A stretch of 64,000 nucleotides of DNA from Polynucleobacter sp. TSB-Sco08W16 (GCF_018687455.1 NZ_CP061291.1:1426001-1490000); one strand, 5' to 3'; counted from the first letter of the stretch, positions 8,600 through 17,922 are shown. The notes: generated by a model not told the origin, from the letters alone. Program-made: numbers and translations.

Positions 8600-9793
8600 T
8601 TACTGCCGTACTTGATTAATCAATAGTTTCACTTGATTCGAGCCAACCTTAACAGTTTGTACTGAAGACATTAAATCTCCTGCCTCAGGCTTAGCCATTC
8701 CTGTCTTAGAAATTCTCACCTCAATAGCCACTTCGGATAATTTAGAAATCGGCATATTTGGATTCATGGCTAATGCATCTGTTAAAGCAAAATTCATTGG
8801 AAAATCACCTACGGCCACTTTTAATACAGCTACCGGCATCCGCTCGCCAGGTTGGCGTGCAATCACCAATACGGTATCGCTAGGCTTAACCTGAGACTTC
8901 AACTCAGCCGACAACTCAATCTTGCCACTGATCCCTTTTGAGCCACCTACAGAGGCGATAGTGCCTGTTAGCCCACCCTTAGAACGGGCCTCGGCAATGG
9001 ATCCTTGAATTGCACGCGCCTCTTCAGATCCAGGAGGCAATTGATTTGCAAGCCTTTCCCAAGCTTGTACAGCAGCCTTGTAATTTTGCGCTGCAAAAGA
9101 GGCAGATCCTGATAACCATAAAGCCAATAAATTATTAGGGTCAATTTTTAGTGCTTGGTTAATCAGTGCCAATGGTTTACCAGAGAAATTTCCATTGGAA
9201 ACGGATACTAATGTATCGGCATATTCAGCCAAGAGTTCAGGATCGTCATTAATAAAACTACCTGCACGAGCATATGCATTAGCAGCATCCTGATTGCGCC
9301 CTAAAATTCGATACGAGCGCGCCAACATTGCCCAGCCCTTTAGATTGTCTGGATCTTTCTCCATCTTCAGAGCAAACTCAGCAACCATCTTCTCAACACC
9401 AGCCTGAGTGGTTGGTCTTTGCTCATTATATTGAGCAATACGAATCACGTCACCCAATGAAAAATACATGGCAGAAGAAAGCAACACAATAAATACACAG
9501 AGGCCAATGACTACCTTCTTCGAGGAGCCCATCACCGAGCGGTCATCCTCTTCACTGGTGTCCTGAAAAAGTCTTTGACGCATTTCTGCATGACTCATTT
9601 CATACTCATCTGCATTAATGAGGCCCGCCGCATGTTCTGCGACCAGCTTATCTAGCTCTTCGCGATAAATAGCAGCATTCATTTGGCGACGAGAGGTTTC
9701 TTCGCCCTTACCTGAGAAGATAAATGGACGAAGCAGCAAGAACAACACCTGCACAAGCAATAAAAAAGCGGCGATGAAAAAGCTAGTCATCAT
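8600..9793 (-). CDS. ccmI: Cytochrome c maturation protein CcmI
   Basis: Apocytochrome c chaperone of the system I haem lyase. The 397-residue protein has an N-terminal membrane helix, a short loop that includes the EELDKLVAEHAAGLI segment, a second helix near residue 95 (VVIGLCVFIVLLSSAMYF), and then TPR repeats (for example DPDNLKGWAMLARSY and DPNNLLALWLSGSA). A C-terminal beta-rich domain follows, as in the longer betaproteobacterial CcmI. The ATG overlaps the ccmH stop by four bases, indicating coupled translation. It is the last gene of the ccm operon. Confidence 0.92.
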   Translation of the reverse strand: MMTSFFIAAFLLLVQVLFLLLRPFIFSGKGEETSRRQMNAAIYREELDKLVAEHAAGLINADEYEMSHAEMRQRLFQDTSEEDDRSVMGSSKKVVIGLCVFIVLLSSAMYFSLGDVIRIAQYNEQRPTTQAGVEKMVAEFALKMEKDPDNLKGWAMLARSYRILGRNQDAANAYARAGSFINDDPELLAEYADTLVSVSNGNFSGKPLALINQALKIDPNNLLALWLSGSASFAAQNYKAAVQAWERLANQLPPGSEEARAIQGSIAEARSKGGLTGTIASVGGSKGISGKIELSAELKSQVKPSDTVLVIARQPGERMPVAVLKVAVGDFPMNFALTDALAMNPNMPISKLSEVAIEVRISKTGMAKPEAGDLMSSVQTVKVGSNQVKLLINQVRQ

Positions 9794-10269
9794 TTTTCAT
9801 TCCGATCATCTTTTCCCAATCCAGCTAACAAAGCATCCATTTTTTGATTGTCTTCAGCGCTTAGAGCCTTACTTGGAGCGGCCGCATTACGTCTACGCAA
9901 ATAGCCAAGCAATACCGCAATGCCAATTGCCAATATCACAAAGGGACCAATCCACAGCAACCATGTGATTGGCTTTACTGGTGGACGATACAAAACAAAA
10001 TCGCCATAGCGCTCAACCATAAAATTTCTGATTTGATCATCGCTCTTGCCCTCTTTAATCAAGGTACGAATTTCTCTACGCAGATCATTTGCTAAATCAG
10101 AGCGAGACCCTGCCAGTGATTCATTTTGACAAACTAAACAACGCATTTCTTCAGAGATACTAATTAAGCGTTGCTCGGTCACCGGATCATCTGCTAAAGG
10201 CGCAGCATCGTTGGCAAATGCACACTGCAGGAAGAGGATCGAGGCGAATACTAAAAAGAGTGGCTTCAT
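9790..10269 (-). CDS. ccmH: Cytochrome c maturation protein CcmH
   Basis: Membrane-anchored thiol reductase of the apocytochrome c haem ligation machinery, 159 residues. It has a signal/anchor sequence, the family active site MRCLVCQNESLAGS (LRCxxCQ) near residue 42, and a C-terminal membrane helix (WLLWIGPFVILAIGIAVLLG). This is the short CcmH form, with the TPR part carried separately by CcmI. It overlaps both ccmG and ccmI by four bases. Confidence 0.94.
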   Translation of the reverse strand: MKPLFLVFASILFLQCAFANDAAPLADDPVTEQRLISISEEMRCLVCQNESLAGSRSDLANDLRREIRTLIKEGKSDDQIRNFMVERYGDFVLYRPPVKPITWLLWIGPFVILAIGIAVLLGYLRRRNAAAPSKALSAEDNQKMDALLAGLGKDDRNEK

Positions 10270-10796
10270 GACTTTTGGAGCTCACTGACTAATGGGTATA
10301 TCTTCTGCTTCAGAATTTCAGGGGTAATCGGACCAATGTGCTTTAGGCGAATGACCCCCGTCCGATCTATTACATACGTTTCAGGTACACCATACACCCC
10401 ATAATCAATTCCAACTCTGCCATTCGCATCAAAGGCGGAAAGTAGGTAAGGATTGCCTTGTTTTTCTAGCATGGCGAGAGCATCTTCACGCTTGTCTTTG
10501 TAATCAAGGCCAATTAGCGGAACCAATCCTGATTTAGCAATCTCAACAAGAACGGGGTGCTCCTCACGACAAGCCACGCACCATGAGGCCCACACATTGA
10601 GAATCCACACTTGACCTTTCATGCTCGCAGGTGAAAACGTTTTATTAGCTTGCCCTAATTGTGGGACTTCAAAAGTAGGTGCAGGTTTATTAATGAGAGG
10701 TGATGGCACTTCATGAGGATCAAGATTTAAGCCAACAGCCAAAAATCCTACCAGCACAACAAAGAGTAGCAAAGGGATTAAAAATTTTGCTTTCAT
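10266..10796 (-). CDS. ccmG: Thiol:disulfide interchange protein CcmG/DsbE
   Basis: Periplasmic thioredoxin-like protein, 176 residues, that reduces apocytochrome c CxxCH cysteines before haem attachment. An N-terminal membrane anchor (residues 4-23) is followed by a thioredoxin fold with active site WASWCVACREEHP and the cis-proline region YGVYGVPETYVID. The acidic residue motif expected in CcmG proteins is present. It overlaps ccmF and ccmH by four bases each. Confidence 0.94.
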   Translation of the reverse strand: MKAKFLIPLLLFVVLVGFLAVGLNLDPHEVPSPLINKPAPTFEVPQLGQANKTFSPASMKGQVWILNVWASWCVACREEHPVLVEIAKSGLVPLIGLDYKDKREDALAMLEKQGNPYLLSAFDANGRVGIDYGVYGVPETYVIDRTGVIRLKHIGPITPEILKQKIYPLVSELQKS

Positions 10797-12712
10797 ACCG
10801 CTACTCTTTTTAATTTCATACGGTAGCGCTTATCTGACATCGCCAGAACACCACCTAAGGCCATGAATAAACATCCACCCCAGATCCAATCTACAAAGGG
10901 TTTGTAATAAACCCTAACAGCCCAAGCTTTATCACCCAACTCCTCGCCGAGAGAAACATAAATATCACGAGTGAGAGAGGTATTAATCGCCGCCTCAGTC
11001 ATTGGCATCGTAGAAGAAAAATAGCTACGTTTTTCTGGATAAAGAAATGCTTGAGAATTGCCATTTTTGGTTAGTAAAAAAGTGCCGCGCATGGCTTGAT
11101 AATTTGGTCCCGGCACAGCCTCTACACCCATCAACTGAATTTGATAGCCGCCTACAGTCACTGTCTCACCAGTGAGCATGCGCACATCCTTCTCCTCTTG
11201 ATAGGCGCCAACCATGGTGACCCCAATTACAAAAATGGCGATACCCAAATGGGCAACTTGCATTCCAATAAAGGAGCGCGTGGGTTTACCAATCTTCATT
11301 TGGCGAATCACTTGCAAACATCCAGAAGCGATGAGCCAAAAGGCCAATAAAAATCCTAGGCCTGCAAGCCAAGTAAATGGGCCCATGAAGAACGGTATTG
11401 CAATTCCGGCAAAGACGGCAATCAAGCCAGCAAACCACAAACGCTTAATTACAGTAAGTAGATCAGTATTTTTCCAGCTAGTCCATGGACCAATGCCCAT
11501 CAATACCAATAATGGAATCATGATTGGTACAAAGACGCTATTGAAGTAAGGGGGGCCTACAGAGATTTTTCCTAAGTGAAGCGCGTCAATCAACAAAGGA
11601 TAAAGTGTGCCTAACAAAACCGAGCCAGCAGAAACTACTAAGAACACATTACCCAACAAAATAAATGTTTCTCTTGAGCTCAAACTAAATTTTCCGCCCA
11701 AAGTATTTTTTGGGGCACGCCATGCATATAGAGCCAATGAAGAACCGACGACTAGCGATAAGAATATGAGAATAAAGATGCCGCGCCTTGGGTCAGTTGC
11801 AAAAGCGTGTACTGATGTTAGAACACCAGAACGCACTAAGAATGTACCCAAGAGTGAAAGTGAGAATGCAGTAATTGCCAACAACACAGTCCAGCTCTTA
11901 AAACCACCGCGCTTCTCTGTCACCGCTAAAGAATGCAATAGAGCAGTGCCTACTAGCCAAGGAATAAAGGATGCGTTCTCAACAGGATCCCAAAACCACC
12001 AACCGCCCCAACCGAGTTCGTAATATGCCCACCAAGAGCCTAATGCAATGCCGAGAGTTAGAAACACCCATGCAGCCGTGGTCCATGGACGCGACCAACG
12101 TGCCCAAGCAGCGTCTAACCTTCCGGATAATAAGGAGGCAATTGCAAATGCAAATGCTACAGAGAAGCCAACATAACCCATATACAACATTGGCGGATGA
12201 AAGACTAAGCCTGGATCTTGGAGAAGTGGATTTAATGATCTGCCATCTTGAGCTGCTGGCAGCAAACGTTCGAAGGGATTGGAGGTAGTCAGCACAAAGA
12301 GCAGTAAGCCGCTAGTAACGAGGCCAAGAACGCCAATTACTCTAGCAACCATGAACTCATCCAAAGCTTTAGAAAGCTGCGACACCAAGATTGTCCAAGT
12401 GCTTAATAGAAAAATCCACAATAACAATGAACCTTCATGGCCACCCCATACCGCACCAAAACGGTATACCACTGGTAACTGTGAGTTGGAATGCTCCGCA
12501 ACATAGAGTACGGAGAAATCATTTGCATAAAAACTCCATGCCAAAATTCCAAAGGCAATAGCAAGCAGCATGAATACCGTTTGCGCAGCTGGCCTGGCCA
12601 ATGCTAATAGCTCACGACGTCCGTAATGTGCGCCCACTAAAGGCAAAACCCCCTGGATTAATGCAACACATAAAGCTAAGGTTAGTGCGTAGTGCCCGAA
12701 CTCTGGAATCAT
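10793..12712 (-). CDS. ccmF: Haem lyase subunit CcmF
   Basis: Large multi-span inner-membrane haem lyase of 639 residues. The haem-handling WWD domain is seen as GWGGWWFWDPVENASF near residue 236, and the upstream motif GRSLNPLLQDPGLVFHPPMLYMGYVG is typical. About fourteen to fifteen membrane helices are predicted. A large periplasmic domain near the C-terminus (around residues 510-600) precedes the last helix. Length matches the family. Start and stop overlap its neighbours by four bases. Confidence 0.95.
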   Translation of the reverse strand: MIPEFGHYALTLALCVALIQGVLPLVGAHYGRRELLALARPAAQTVFMLLAIAFGILAWSFYANDFSVLYVAEHSNSQLPVVYRFGAVWGGHEGSLLLWIFLLSTWTILVSQLSKALDEFMVARVIGVLGLVTSGLLLFVLTTSNPFERLLPAAQDGRSLNPLLQDPGLVFHPPMLYMGYVGFSVAFAFAIASLLSGRLDAAWARWSRPWTTAAWVFLTLGIALGSWWAYYELGWGGWWFWDPVENASFIPWLVGTALLHSLAVTEKRGGFKSWTVLLAITAFSLSLLGTFLVRSGVLTSVHAFATDPRRGIFILIFLSLVVGSSLALYAWRAPKNTLGGKFSLSSRETFILLGNVFLVVSAGSVLLGTLYPLLIDALHLGKISVGPPYFNSVFVPIMIPLLVLMGIGPWTSWKNTDLLTVIKRLWFAGLIAVFAGIAIPFFMGPFTWLAGLGFLLAFWLIASGCLQVIRQMKIGKPTRSFIGMQVAHLGIAIFVIGVTMVGAYQEEKDVRMLTGETVTVGGYQIQLMGVEAVPGPNYQAMRGTFLLTKNGNSQAFLYPEKRSYFSSTMPMTEAAINTSLTRDIYVSLGEELGDKAWAVRVYYKPFVDWIWGGCLFMALGGVLAMSDKRYRMKLKRVAV

Positions 12713-13143
12713 TTACCACTTCCATTTTTTTGCGCTTGCTCTAAAGCATGTTTCGCTTCAGGGGGCATATAGTTTTCATCATGTTTTGCCAAGACTTCGC
12801 TCGCTATAAATTCCCCATTAGCATTCATGCGTCCCTGAATCACGGCACCCTTACCTTCTTTAAATAGGTCAGGCAGGATGCCTGTATAGGCAACGGGGAT
12901 ATCCTTCACTAAATCGGTGATCACGAAATGCACAGTCAAACCATCACGTTTCAAGGAGCCATCTTTGACCATTCCCCCAATCCTAAAAGCTTGGCCCTGA
13001 GGGGCTTTACCTGCAGCGACCTCACTTGGGGTGACATAAAGTGCAATATTGCTGTTGAGTGCATTCAAAATCAGAAGCGCAGCTATCCCGATGACTGCTA
13101 GGGCAGCAACAATCATTAATGCGCGCTTATGTCTGGGCTTCAC
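12709..13143 (-). CDS. ccmE: Haem chaperone CcmE
   Basis: Periplasmic haem chaperone of 144 residues, anchored by one N-terminal helix. Haem is bound covalently by the His of the C-terminal motif LAKHDENYMPPE at about residue 121, with the conserved Tyr four residues later. The beta-barrel (OB-fold) region from about residue 42 to 120 includes FRIGGMVKDGSL. It is complete and overlaps ccmD and ccmF by four bases. Confidence 0.95.
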   Translation of the reverse strand: MKPRHKRALMIVAALAVIGIAALLILNALNSNIALYVTPSEVAAGKAPQGQAFRIGGMVKDGSLKRDGLTVHFVITDLVKDIPVAYTGILPDLFKEGKGAVIQGRMNANGEFIASEVLAKHDENYMPPEAKHALEQAQKNGSGK

Positions 13144-13328
13144 TGACTACCTTCTTTATCAAACTGTTCGGCTAACTGCTCTTGCTTCAGTCTACGAATA
13201 ATGGCTTTATTACGAGCGCGAATACTAAGAGGCTCAAACAATAAAACGGCTAGACAGACTCCAAAACTGCTCCACACATAAAGTGCATAGCCACCCATCG
13301 CAAGAAACTCTGCTGGACTATTCCACAT
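13140..13328 (-). CDS. ccmD: Haem exporter accessory protein CcmD
   Basis: Small one-helix membrane protein of 62 residues that helps release CcmE-haem from CcmC. It shows the family pattern: an N-terminal MGGYALYVWSSFGVCLAVLL helix followed by a basic, amphipathic tail rich in Arg and Lys (SIRARNKAIIRRLKQEQL). It lies exactly between ccmC and ccmE, overlapping ccmE by four bases and sharing a single base with ccmC. Confidence 0.92.
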   Translation of the reverse strand: MWNSPAEFLAMGGYALYVWSSFGVCLAVLLFEPLSIRARNKAIIRRLKQEQLAEQFDKEGSQ

Positions 13329-14098
13329 TAGACTTTCACCTCAACTAATTGTCTCACCCAATCTGTATGGGCTTCACGCTCCAAAATAATGGTGCGTACT
13401 CGCATCAAGCCCACAGCAATGGTGTACATCCAGAAACACAGAGCCATTAATAACATTCCTAGCAACATGGTTTGCGCCATAGCCGGGGCTTTAGTTAGGG
13501 ACACGGAAGCGCCTTGATGCAGCGTGTTCCACCACTTCACGGAAAAATAAATGATTGGCACATTCACTACCCCAACCAAGGCCAAAATTGCACCTGCCTT
13601 ATCAGCCCTGCGTGGATTATCAATTGAAGCCTGCAAGGCGATGAAACCTAAATATAGGAAGAGCAAAATCAACTCTGAAGTCAGGCGTGCATCCCACACC
13701 CACCAAGCGCCCCACATTGGCTTACCCCAGAATGCTCCTGTCCACAAAGACAGAAAGGCCATCCATGCACCAATGGGTGCAAGCGCTTGCGCCATCATGG
13801 CTGATAAACGCGTGTTAAAAATTAAGCCTAATCCTGCCCACGCAGCCATCACCAAATAAATAAACATCGACATCCAGGATGCCGGCACATGAATAAAAAT
13901 GATGCGATAGCCTTGACCTTGCACAGCGTCTACTGGAGCAATAAAGAAACTCACCCAAAGACCTGCCAGACCAAAGATGGCTGTTAATACCCAGAAAAGG
14001 GGAATGAGTTTGCCCGCTACCGGATAAAAGGTACTTGGGCTTGATAACTTAAACCAGTTAACCAAGCGATTCTTGTCAAAATTATTTGTATCAGTCAT
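13328..14098 (-). CDS. ccmC: Haem transporter subunit CcmC
   Basis: Inner-membrane haem handling protein of 256 residues with six membrane helices. The tryptophan-rich WWD motif WGAWWVWDARLTSELIL is present, flanked by conserved histidines (FIHVPASW, NTLHQGAS) that bind haem. It loads haem on CcmE. It overlaps ccmB by four bases at its start and abuts ccmD. Confidence 0.95.
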   Translation of the reverse strand: MTDTNNFDKNRLVNWFKLSSPSTFYPVAGKLIPLFWVLTAIFGLAGLWVSFFIAPVDAVQGQGYRIIFIHVPASWMSMFIYLVMAAWAGLGLIFNTRLSAMMAQALAPIGAWMAFLSLWTGAFWGKPMWGAWWVWDARLTSELILLFLYLGFIALQASIDNPRRADKAGAILALVGVVNVPIIYFSVKWWNTLHQGASVSLTKAPAMAQTMLLGMLLMALCFWMYTIAVGLMRVRTIILEREAHTDWVRQLVEVKV

Positions 14099-14760
14099 TC
14101 AATCGCAATCTTTACAGCTGCAGCAGTAACCCAAGGTACAAATGCTAAAGCCAAAATCAATAAGGCGCCTAACAGCGAAAAATGCCCTGAAGTATCCAGC
14201 CCCACGCTGTTGGCGTATACCGCACCGGCACCGAAAATGAGAACCGGAATATACAAGGGCAAGACCAATAAACTCATGAGTATGCTGCCGCCACGCACTC
14301 CCAGTGTGAGCGCAGCACCAATAGAGCCTAGGAGAGACAGTACGGGAGTACCCAATAATAGAGTTCCCATCAATATATATAGAGAACTCAAGTCCAGATC
14401 AAACTGAATCCCAATGATCGGCGCCAAGATCACCAGCGGTAGTCCACACACCATCCAGTGCGCAATCATTTTTCCAGCGACCAACAGAACCATAGGTTGA
14501 GGCGATAAAGCAATTTGCTCCAAAGCGCCATCAGCATAGTCGGCCGCAAACATGCGCTGCAAGCCAAGCAAAGTAGATAACAGAGCAGCAACCCAGATTA
14601 CCCCAGGAGCAATTTTTCTCAGAAGGGCTGTATCAGCACCGATACCCAGAGGAAACAAGCTGGTCACAACAACAAAGAAAAATAATGCCGTCAGCACTTC
14701 ACTCTTGCGACGCATCACTAAGAGCAAGTCCCGACGAATCATTGCTAGCAATGCGTTCAT
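14095..14760 (-). CDS. ccmB: Haem exporter membrane subunit CcmB
   Basis: ABC transporter membrane component of the CcmABCD complex, 221 residues with six hydrophobic helices. The N-terminal stretch RRDLLLVMRRKSEVLTALFF and the central GALEQIALSPQP are typical of CcmB. With CcmA it powers release of haem-loaded CcmE. It overlaps ccmA and ccmC by four bases each. Confidence 0.94.
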   Translation of the reverse strand: MNALLAMIRRDLLLVMRRKSEVLTALFFFVVVTSLFPLGIGADTALLRKIAPGVIWVAALLSTLLGLQRMFAADYADGALEQIALSPQPMVLLVAGKMIAHWMVCGLPLVILAPIIGIQFDLDLSSLYILMGTLLLGTPVLSLLGSIGAALTLGVRGGSILMSLLVLPLYIPVLIFGAGAVYANSVGLDTSGHFSLLGALLILALAFVPWVTAAAVKIAIE

Positions 14761-15404
14761 AGCTCTAAGACCTTCACATTGGCAATGTTGACCGCCTGAT
14801 GGCTAGTTAATACCAATAAGCCACCGGCAGACAGATGCTCAGCAATTAAGCCCTCAAGCTCAACAACAGCCTTAGCATCCAAGGCATTAAAAGGCTCATC
14901 CAAAATCCACAAGCGGGCTTGACGGGTCAGCATACGGGCCATTAACACCCGTCGCTTTTGACCTGCAGACAAACAATGAATCGGTAAATTTTCACGACCA
15001 CGTAAACCAAAACGCCGCAATGCTGCCATAGCATCTTCTAGCAATAGCTCGACATCATCAATTGCCGCGTACATTTGTAAATTTTCGAGAGCAGTAAGCT
15101 CCTCTTTCAGAGCATCGCGATGACCCAGAAATAATAGATCGCGATGATAAGCGCTGGACTGTGAATTAAGCGCTTGTTGATTCCATAACACTTCACCAGA
15201 TTCAGGCTGAGACAGTCCTGTCAAAATTCGCAATAAAGTGGTTTTACCTACGCCATTCTCGCCACGGACATGTAGGCAATCTCCAGCTGCAATCTGAAAA
15301 TTTAAACCAGAAAATAAGGCTTTATCACCGCGTACACAACTTAAAGCACGTGCTTCAAGCACTAAGCTGGGTTGACTAGAGATTGTGGAAATATAGGCTG
15401 TCAT
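14757..15404 (-). CDS. ccmA: Haem exporter ATP-binding subunit CcmA
   Basis: ABC ATPase, 215 residues, first gene of the ccm operon. The Walker A motif is GENGVGKTTLL (about residue 50), the ABC signature is LSAGQKRRVLMARML (about 145) and Walker B is LWILDEPFNALD (about 167). The switch His is in LTSHQAVN. All elements needed for ATP hydrolysis are present. A sigma70-like promoter lies just upstream. The ribosome site before the ATG at 15404 is weak, but family alignment of the N-terminus makes this start reasonable. Confidence 0.94.
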   Translation of the reverse strand: MTAYISTISSQPSLVLEARALSCVRGDKALFSGLNFQIAAGDCLHVRGENGVGKTTLLRILTGLSQPESGEVLWNQQALNSQSSAYHRDLLFLGHRDALKEELTALENLQMYAAIDDVELLLEDAMAALRRFGLRGRENLPIHCLSAGQKRRVLMARMLTRQARLWILDEPFNALDAKAVVELEGLIAEHLSAGGLLVLTSHQAVNIANVKVLEL

Positions 15405-15438
15405 TAGAGGTGATGGCTTGAATCAAACCGCCAAACGC

Positions 15439-15467
15439 ATTGTCCAAGAGCCCCTACAGGCTGTCAA
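15439..15467 (-). promoter_or_regulatory. Sigma70-type promoter of the ccmABCDEFGHI operon
   Basis: On the minus strand a perfect -35 box TTGACA (462-467 of the 15 kb block, i.e. 15462-15467) is followed after exactly 17 bases by the -10 box GACAAT (15439-15444). Transcription would begin near 15432 and leave a leader of about 28 bases before ccmA. No regulator site is evident beside it. Confidence 0.75.
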
Positions 15468-15543
15468 ACGCACAGAAAGGGATTTTTCAGAATAATCTCT
15501 TTTAATTCAAGTATTTACAGAATTATAAACCTACTCTTCAGGG

Positions 15544-15570
15544 AAATAAAAAACCACCCGAAGGTGGTCT
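15544..15570 (-). terminator. Rho-independent terminator after the first yceI gene
   Basis: Minus-strand hairpin ACCACC-TTCG-GGTGGT (15553-15568) with a stable TTCG tetraloop, followed by TTTTTATTT. It lies about 30 bases after the yceI stop at 15601 and would end the MarR-yceI operon before the ccm promoter. Confidence 0.9.
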
Positions 15571-15600
15571 TTTGGAAAAACTGAAGCCTCTTGATCAAAA

Positions 15601-16176
15601 TCACTCTTTTTTCGCTGCTTCAATCGCAATCATGATGGTGACGTCATCGCCAACGTTAGGAGCATATTTACCCATATTGAACTCAGTACGCTTTACCTTA
15701 GTTTCAGCATTGGCACCGCAGTAATCAACACCAGACATTGGATGCTTTTTGCACTCGAAGTGTGTAATAGCCAAGGTAACCGGCTTGCTGACACCCTTTA
15801 ATGTCAAAGTGCCCTTCAATTCAACTGGCTTATCGCCCTTGAAAATCATGTCATTTGACTGAAATGTTGCTGTTGGGAACTGTGTTGTAGATAAAAAATC
15901 TTCGCTTTGAATATGGCCATTAAAGAAGGTTGAGCCAGTATCTACTGACTTGGTATCGATAATGATATCTGCGCTACCTTTTTTTGCTGCTTGATCAATC
16001 GTCACTGTGCCAGTAACAGTATTAAAGCGACTCGTTTGTTTTGAAAAACCTAAATGGTTGTATTCAAACTGAGCGAAGGTGTGATTCGCATCTGTCGAAT
16101 AGGTAGATGGCGCCGCAAAAGCTGATGTAGCCAAACCAATGGTTGCCAATAATGTAAACAATAACTTGAATTTCAT
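15601..16176 (-). CDS. YceI family periplasmic protein
   Basis: Secreted lipocalin-like protein of 191 residues that binds an isoprenoid such as a quinone in known family members. Signal peptide residues 1-21 (cleavage after SAFA). The mature chain starts with STYSTDANHTFAQFEYNHLGFSKQTSRF, a typical YceI N-terminus, and ends with the KRTEFNMGKY motif. Two cysteines (HFECKKHPMSGVDYCG) may form a disulfide. It lies 45 bases behind a second yceI gene and cytochrome b561. Such b561-YceI pairs are common and suggest periplasmic quinone or superoxide chemistry. Confidence 0.9.
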   Translation of the reverse strand: MKFKLLFTLLATIGLATSAFAAPSTYSTDANHTFAQFEYNHLGFSKQTSRFNTVTGTVTIDQAAKKGSADIIIDTKSVDTGSTFFNGHIQSEDFLSTTQFPTATFQSNDMIFKGDKPVELKGTLTLKGVSKPVTLAITHFECKKHPMSGVDYCGANAETKVKRTEFNMGKYAPNVGDDVTIMIAIEAAKKE

Positions 16177-16221
16177 GTAATTCTCCGTGATAAAAAATCT
16201 AATTAAAAAAATATCTCAATA

Positions 16222-16797
16222 CTACTTTTGATTCAACACTAAATTGACCTTGACAGGCACTTCATTGGATACGGCTGATGTGTCAGCCCAATTACCAGCG
16301 CCTAAACCATAGTCCAATCTCAACAACTGAAAGCTGGCATCAAATATGATTTGCTTGCCTTGCGTCTGATACTTTGCCGCTATAACTACTGGTACCGACT
16401 TTCCTTTAATAGCCAGAGAGCCATGAATCTCAAGGCTATTAGGGCCAGTGACCTTAACTGCATCAGAGGTAAATGTGGCGTTAGGATAGAGTTTGGTATT
16501 GAACCAATCCTTCCCTTTAGCCTCTTCTTGCAACTCTTCGCCGCCCGCATTAAAGCTAGCAATATCAATCATCAAAGAGGCTTTAGCTTTTTCAGGCCCA
16601 TCGGGATTAAAAGAAACTTTTCCAGAAAACTTCCCAAAACCACCTGCCAGTTTGGAGCCCATCAACTTCGTTGTAAAAGTAATTTTGCTTTTAGCAACAT
16701 CAATCGATGAATACTCAACCGCATACAGGGATGCTGATAGAGTCATTGCCAGAATTGCTACCAAGCCTTTTCTAAAGAAAGAAACATTATTTCTCAT
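16222..16797 (-). CDS. YceI family periplasmic protein (second copy)
   Basis: Second YceI protein of 191 residues with a signal peptide (residues 1-26, ending SASLYA). It opens VEYSSIDVAKSKITFTTKLMG and contains FNAGGEELQEEAKGKDWFNTKLYPNATF, the conserved YceI core, and ends near LDYGLGAGNWAD. It differs clearly from the copy just downstream, so the pair is an old duplication rather than a recent one. Its start overlaps the end of the cytochrome b561 gene by 11 bases. Confidence 0.88.
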   Translation of the reverse strand: MRNNVSFFRKGLVAILAMTLSASLYAVEYSSIDVAKSKITFTTKLMGSKLAGGFGKFSGKVSFNPDGPEKAKASLMIDIASFNAGGEELQEEAKGKDWFNTKLYPNATFTSDAVKVTGPNSLEIHGSLAIKGKSVPVVIAAKYQTQGKQIIFDASFQLLRLDYGLGAGNWADTSAVSNEVPVKVNLVLNQK

Positions 16798-17335
16798 TGC
16801 GAGCGCCCCTAAAAGACATGCGACTTAATAAACCATCTTTATCAATCAATTGATGTTTAAGGGCAGCTAAGATATGCAGAACTACCAAAGCCATTAAGCC
16901 GTTAGCGAGCCATTCATGAACCTCTTTTAGGGTATGACCTAGGGCTTTATCTTTTTCGACTAAATCAGGTAATTCAAAGAGCCCAAAGTAGTTAACGGTA
17001 TAACCTTTGGCAGAACTCATGAGCCAACCTACTACCGGAATGGCAACCATTAATAAGTACAGGGCTACATGGGTCAACTTCATCACCCTCTCTTGCCAAG
17101 CGGGCATCCTCAAATTCAGCTCAGGAGCGGGATGGGTACTACGCCAAAGCAAGCGAACTACCGCCAAGAAGAAAACAGTTACACCAAGCCATTTATGCCA
17201 GCTGTACCCAGCAATCCTGGTGGGACTCAAGGGCATATCACTCACCACAATCGCAATAGACCAAGTAACTAAAATTAGAAGTGCCATCACCCAGTGAAGG
17301 AGGATAGCGAAGCCGGTGTATCGAGACTGCTTCAT
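16787..17335 (-). CDS. Cytochrome b561 family protein
   Basis: Four-helix dihaem b-type cytochrome of the inner membrane, 182 residues. Haem-ligating histidines are seen in ILLHWVMALLI (first helix), in SWHKWLGVTVFF (second helix), in LTHVALYLLM (third helix) and in EVHEWLANGLMALVVLHILAALKH (fourth). Related CybB proteins oxidise superoxide and pass electrons to ubiquinone. The start codon overlaps the stop of the flavodoxin-like gene (shared base 17335) and its end overlaps yceI, so the genes form one tight operon. Confidence 0.9.
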   Translation of the reverse strand: MKQSRYTGFAILLHWVMALLILVTWSIAIVVSDMPLSPTRIAGYSWHKWLGVTVFFLAVVRLLWRSTHPAPELNLRMPAWQERVMKLTHVALYLLMVAIPVVGWLMSSAKGYTVNYFGLFELPDLVEKDKALGHTLKEVHEWLANGLMALVVLHILAALKHQLIDKDGLLSRMSFRGARNEK

Positions 17336-17889
17336 TAGCCGCGCAACTTCTGTGTAATCTTAGCTATGCGCTCGCCATATAAACGTGCAGTCTCTAAGTC
17401 GCCAGCATTTACTTCATCAGCGCTTGCATCAGATGGCGTTGTCATCATTGCACCTGCAGATGAGCCAACATAGTTCACATCATCTCGCTTAGCTGACTTG
17501 GCGTTTGATGGCATCAAGCCAGTACCAACCCATACACCAGAGTGCTGCATTGCTAAAGTGAAGAAGTAATGCAAAGTGGAATGTTTATCGCCATTCATCG
17601 TTGCTGAATTGGTAAACCCGCCAAATACTTTGTCTTTCCACTGCTGTGAAAACCACTGTTTAGAACTTGCATCAGCAAACTTCTTGAACTGCCAGCTCAC
17701 AGTACCCATATAGGTTGGTGAGCCAAATACGATGGCATCCGCATCGTTTAATGCAGCCCACTGAGCATCCGAAATATTACCTTCTGCATCAATTGCGACC
17801 AATGTTCCATTAGCGCCTTTAGCTACAGCTTCAGCTTGTTTTACGGTATGCCCATATCCACTATGAAAAACTACGGCTACTTTACTCAT
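17335..17889 (-). CDS. Flavodoxin-fold NAD(P)H:quinone reductase (WrbA-like)
   Basis: FMN-dependent oxidoreductase of 184 residues. The phosphate-binding loop is FHSGYGHTVKQAEAVAKG at residue 8 onward. SPTYMGTVSWQFKKFAD and GGFTNSATMNGDK hold the isoalloxazine contacts seen in WrbA-type proteins. It is slightly shorter than WrbA (about 198), so a related NADPH-FMN reductase is also possible. It begins 33 bases after the MarR gene and precedes b561 and two yceI genes, which points to quinone or redox-stress handling. Confidence 0.85.
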   Translation of the reverse strand: MSKVAVVFHSGYGHTVKQAEAVAKGANGTLVAIDAEGNISDAQWAALNDADAIVFGSPTYMGTVSWQFKKFADASSKQWFSQQWKDKVFGGFTNSATMNGDKHSTLHYFFTLAMQHSGVWVGTGLMPSNAKSAKRDDVNYVGSSAGAMMTTPSDASADEVNAGDLETARLYGERIAKITQKLRG

Positions 17890-17922
17890 GCTCTTCTCCT
17901 ATTAACTCAGTTTGATCGTTGA

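Noticed and set aside
11096..12506. Several plus-strand reading frames inside ccmF
   Set aside because: They lie opposite a clear haem lyase gene, have no ribosome sites and no recognisable domain, so they are shadows.
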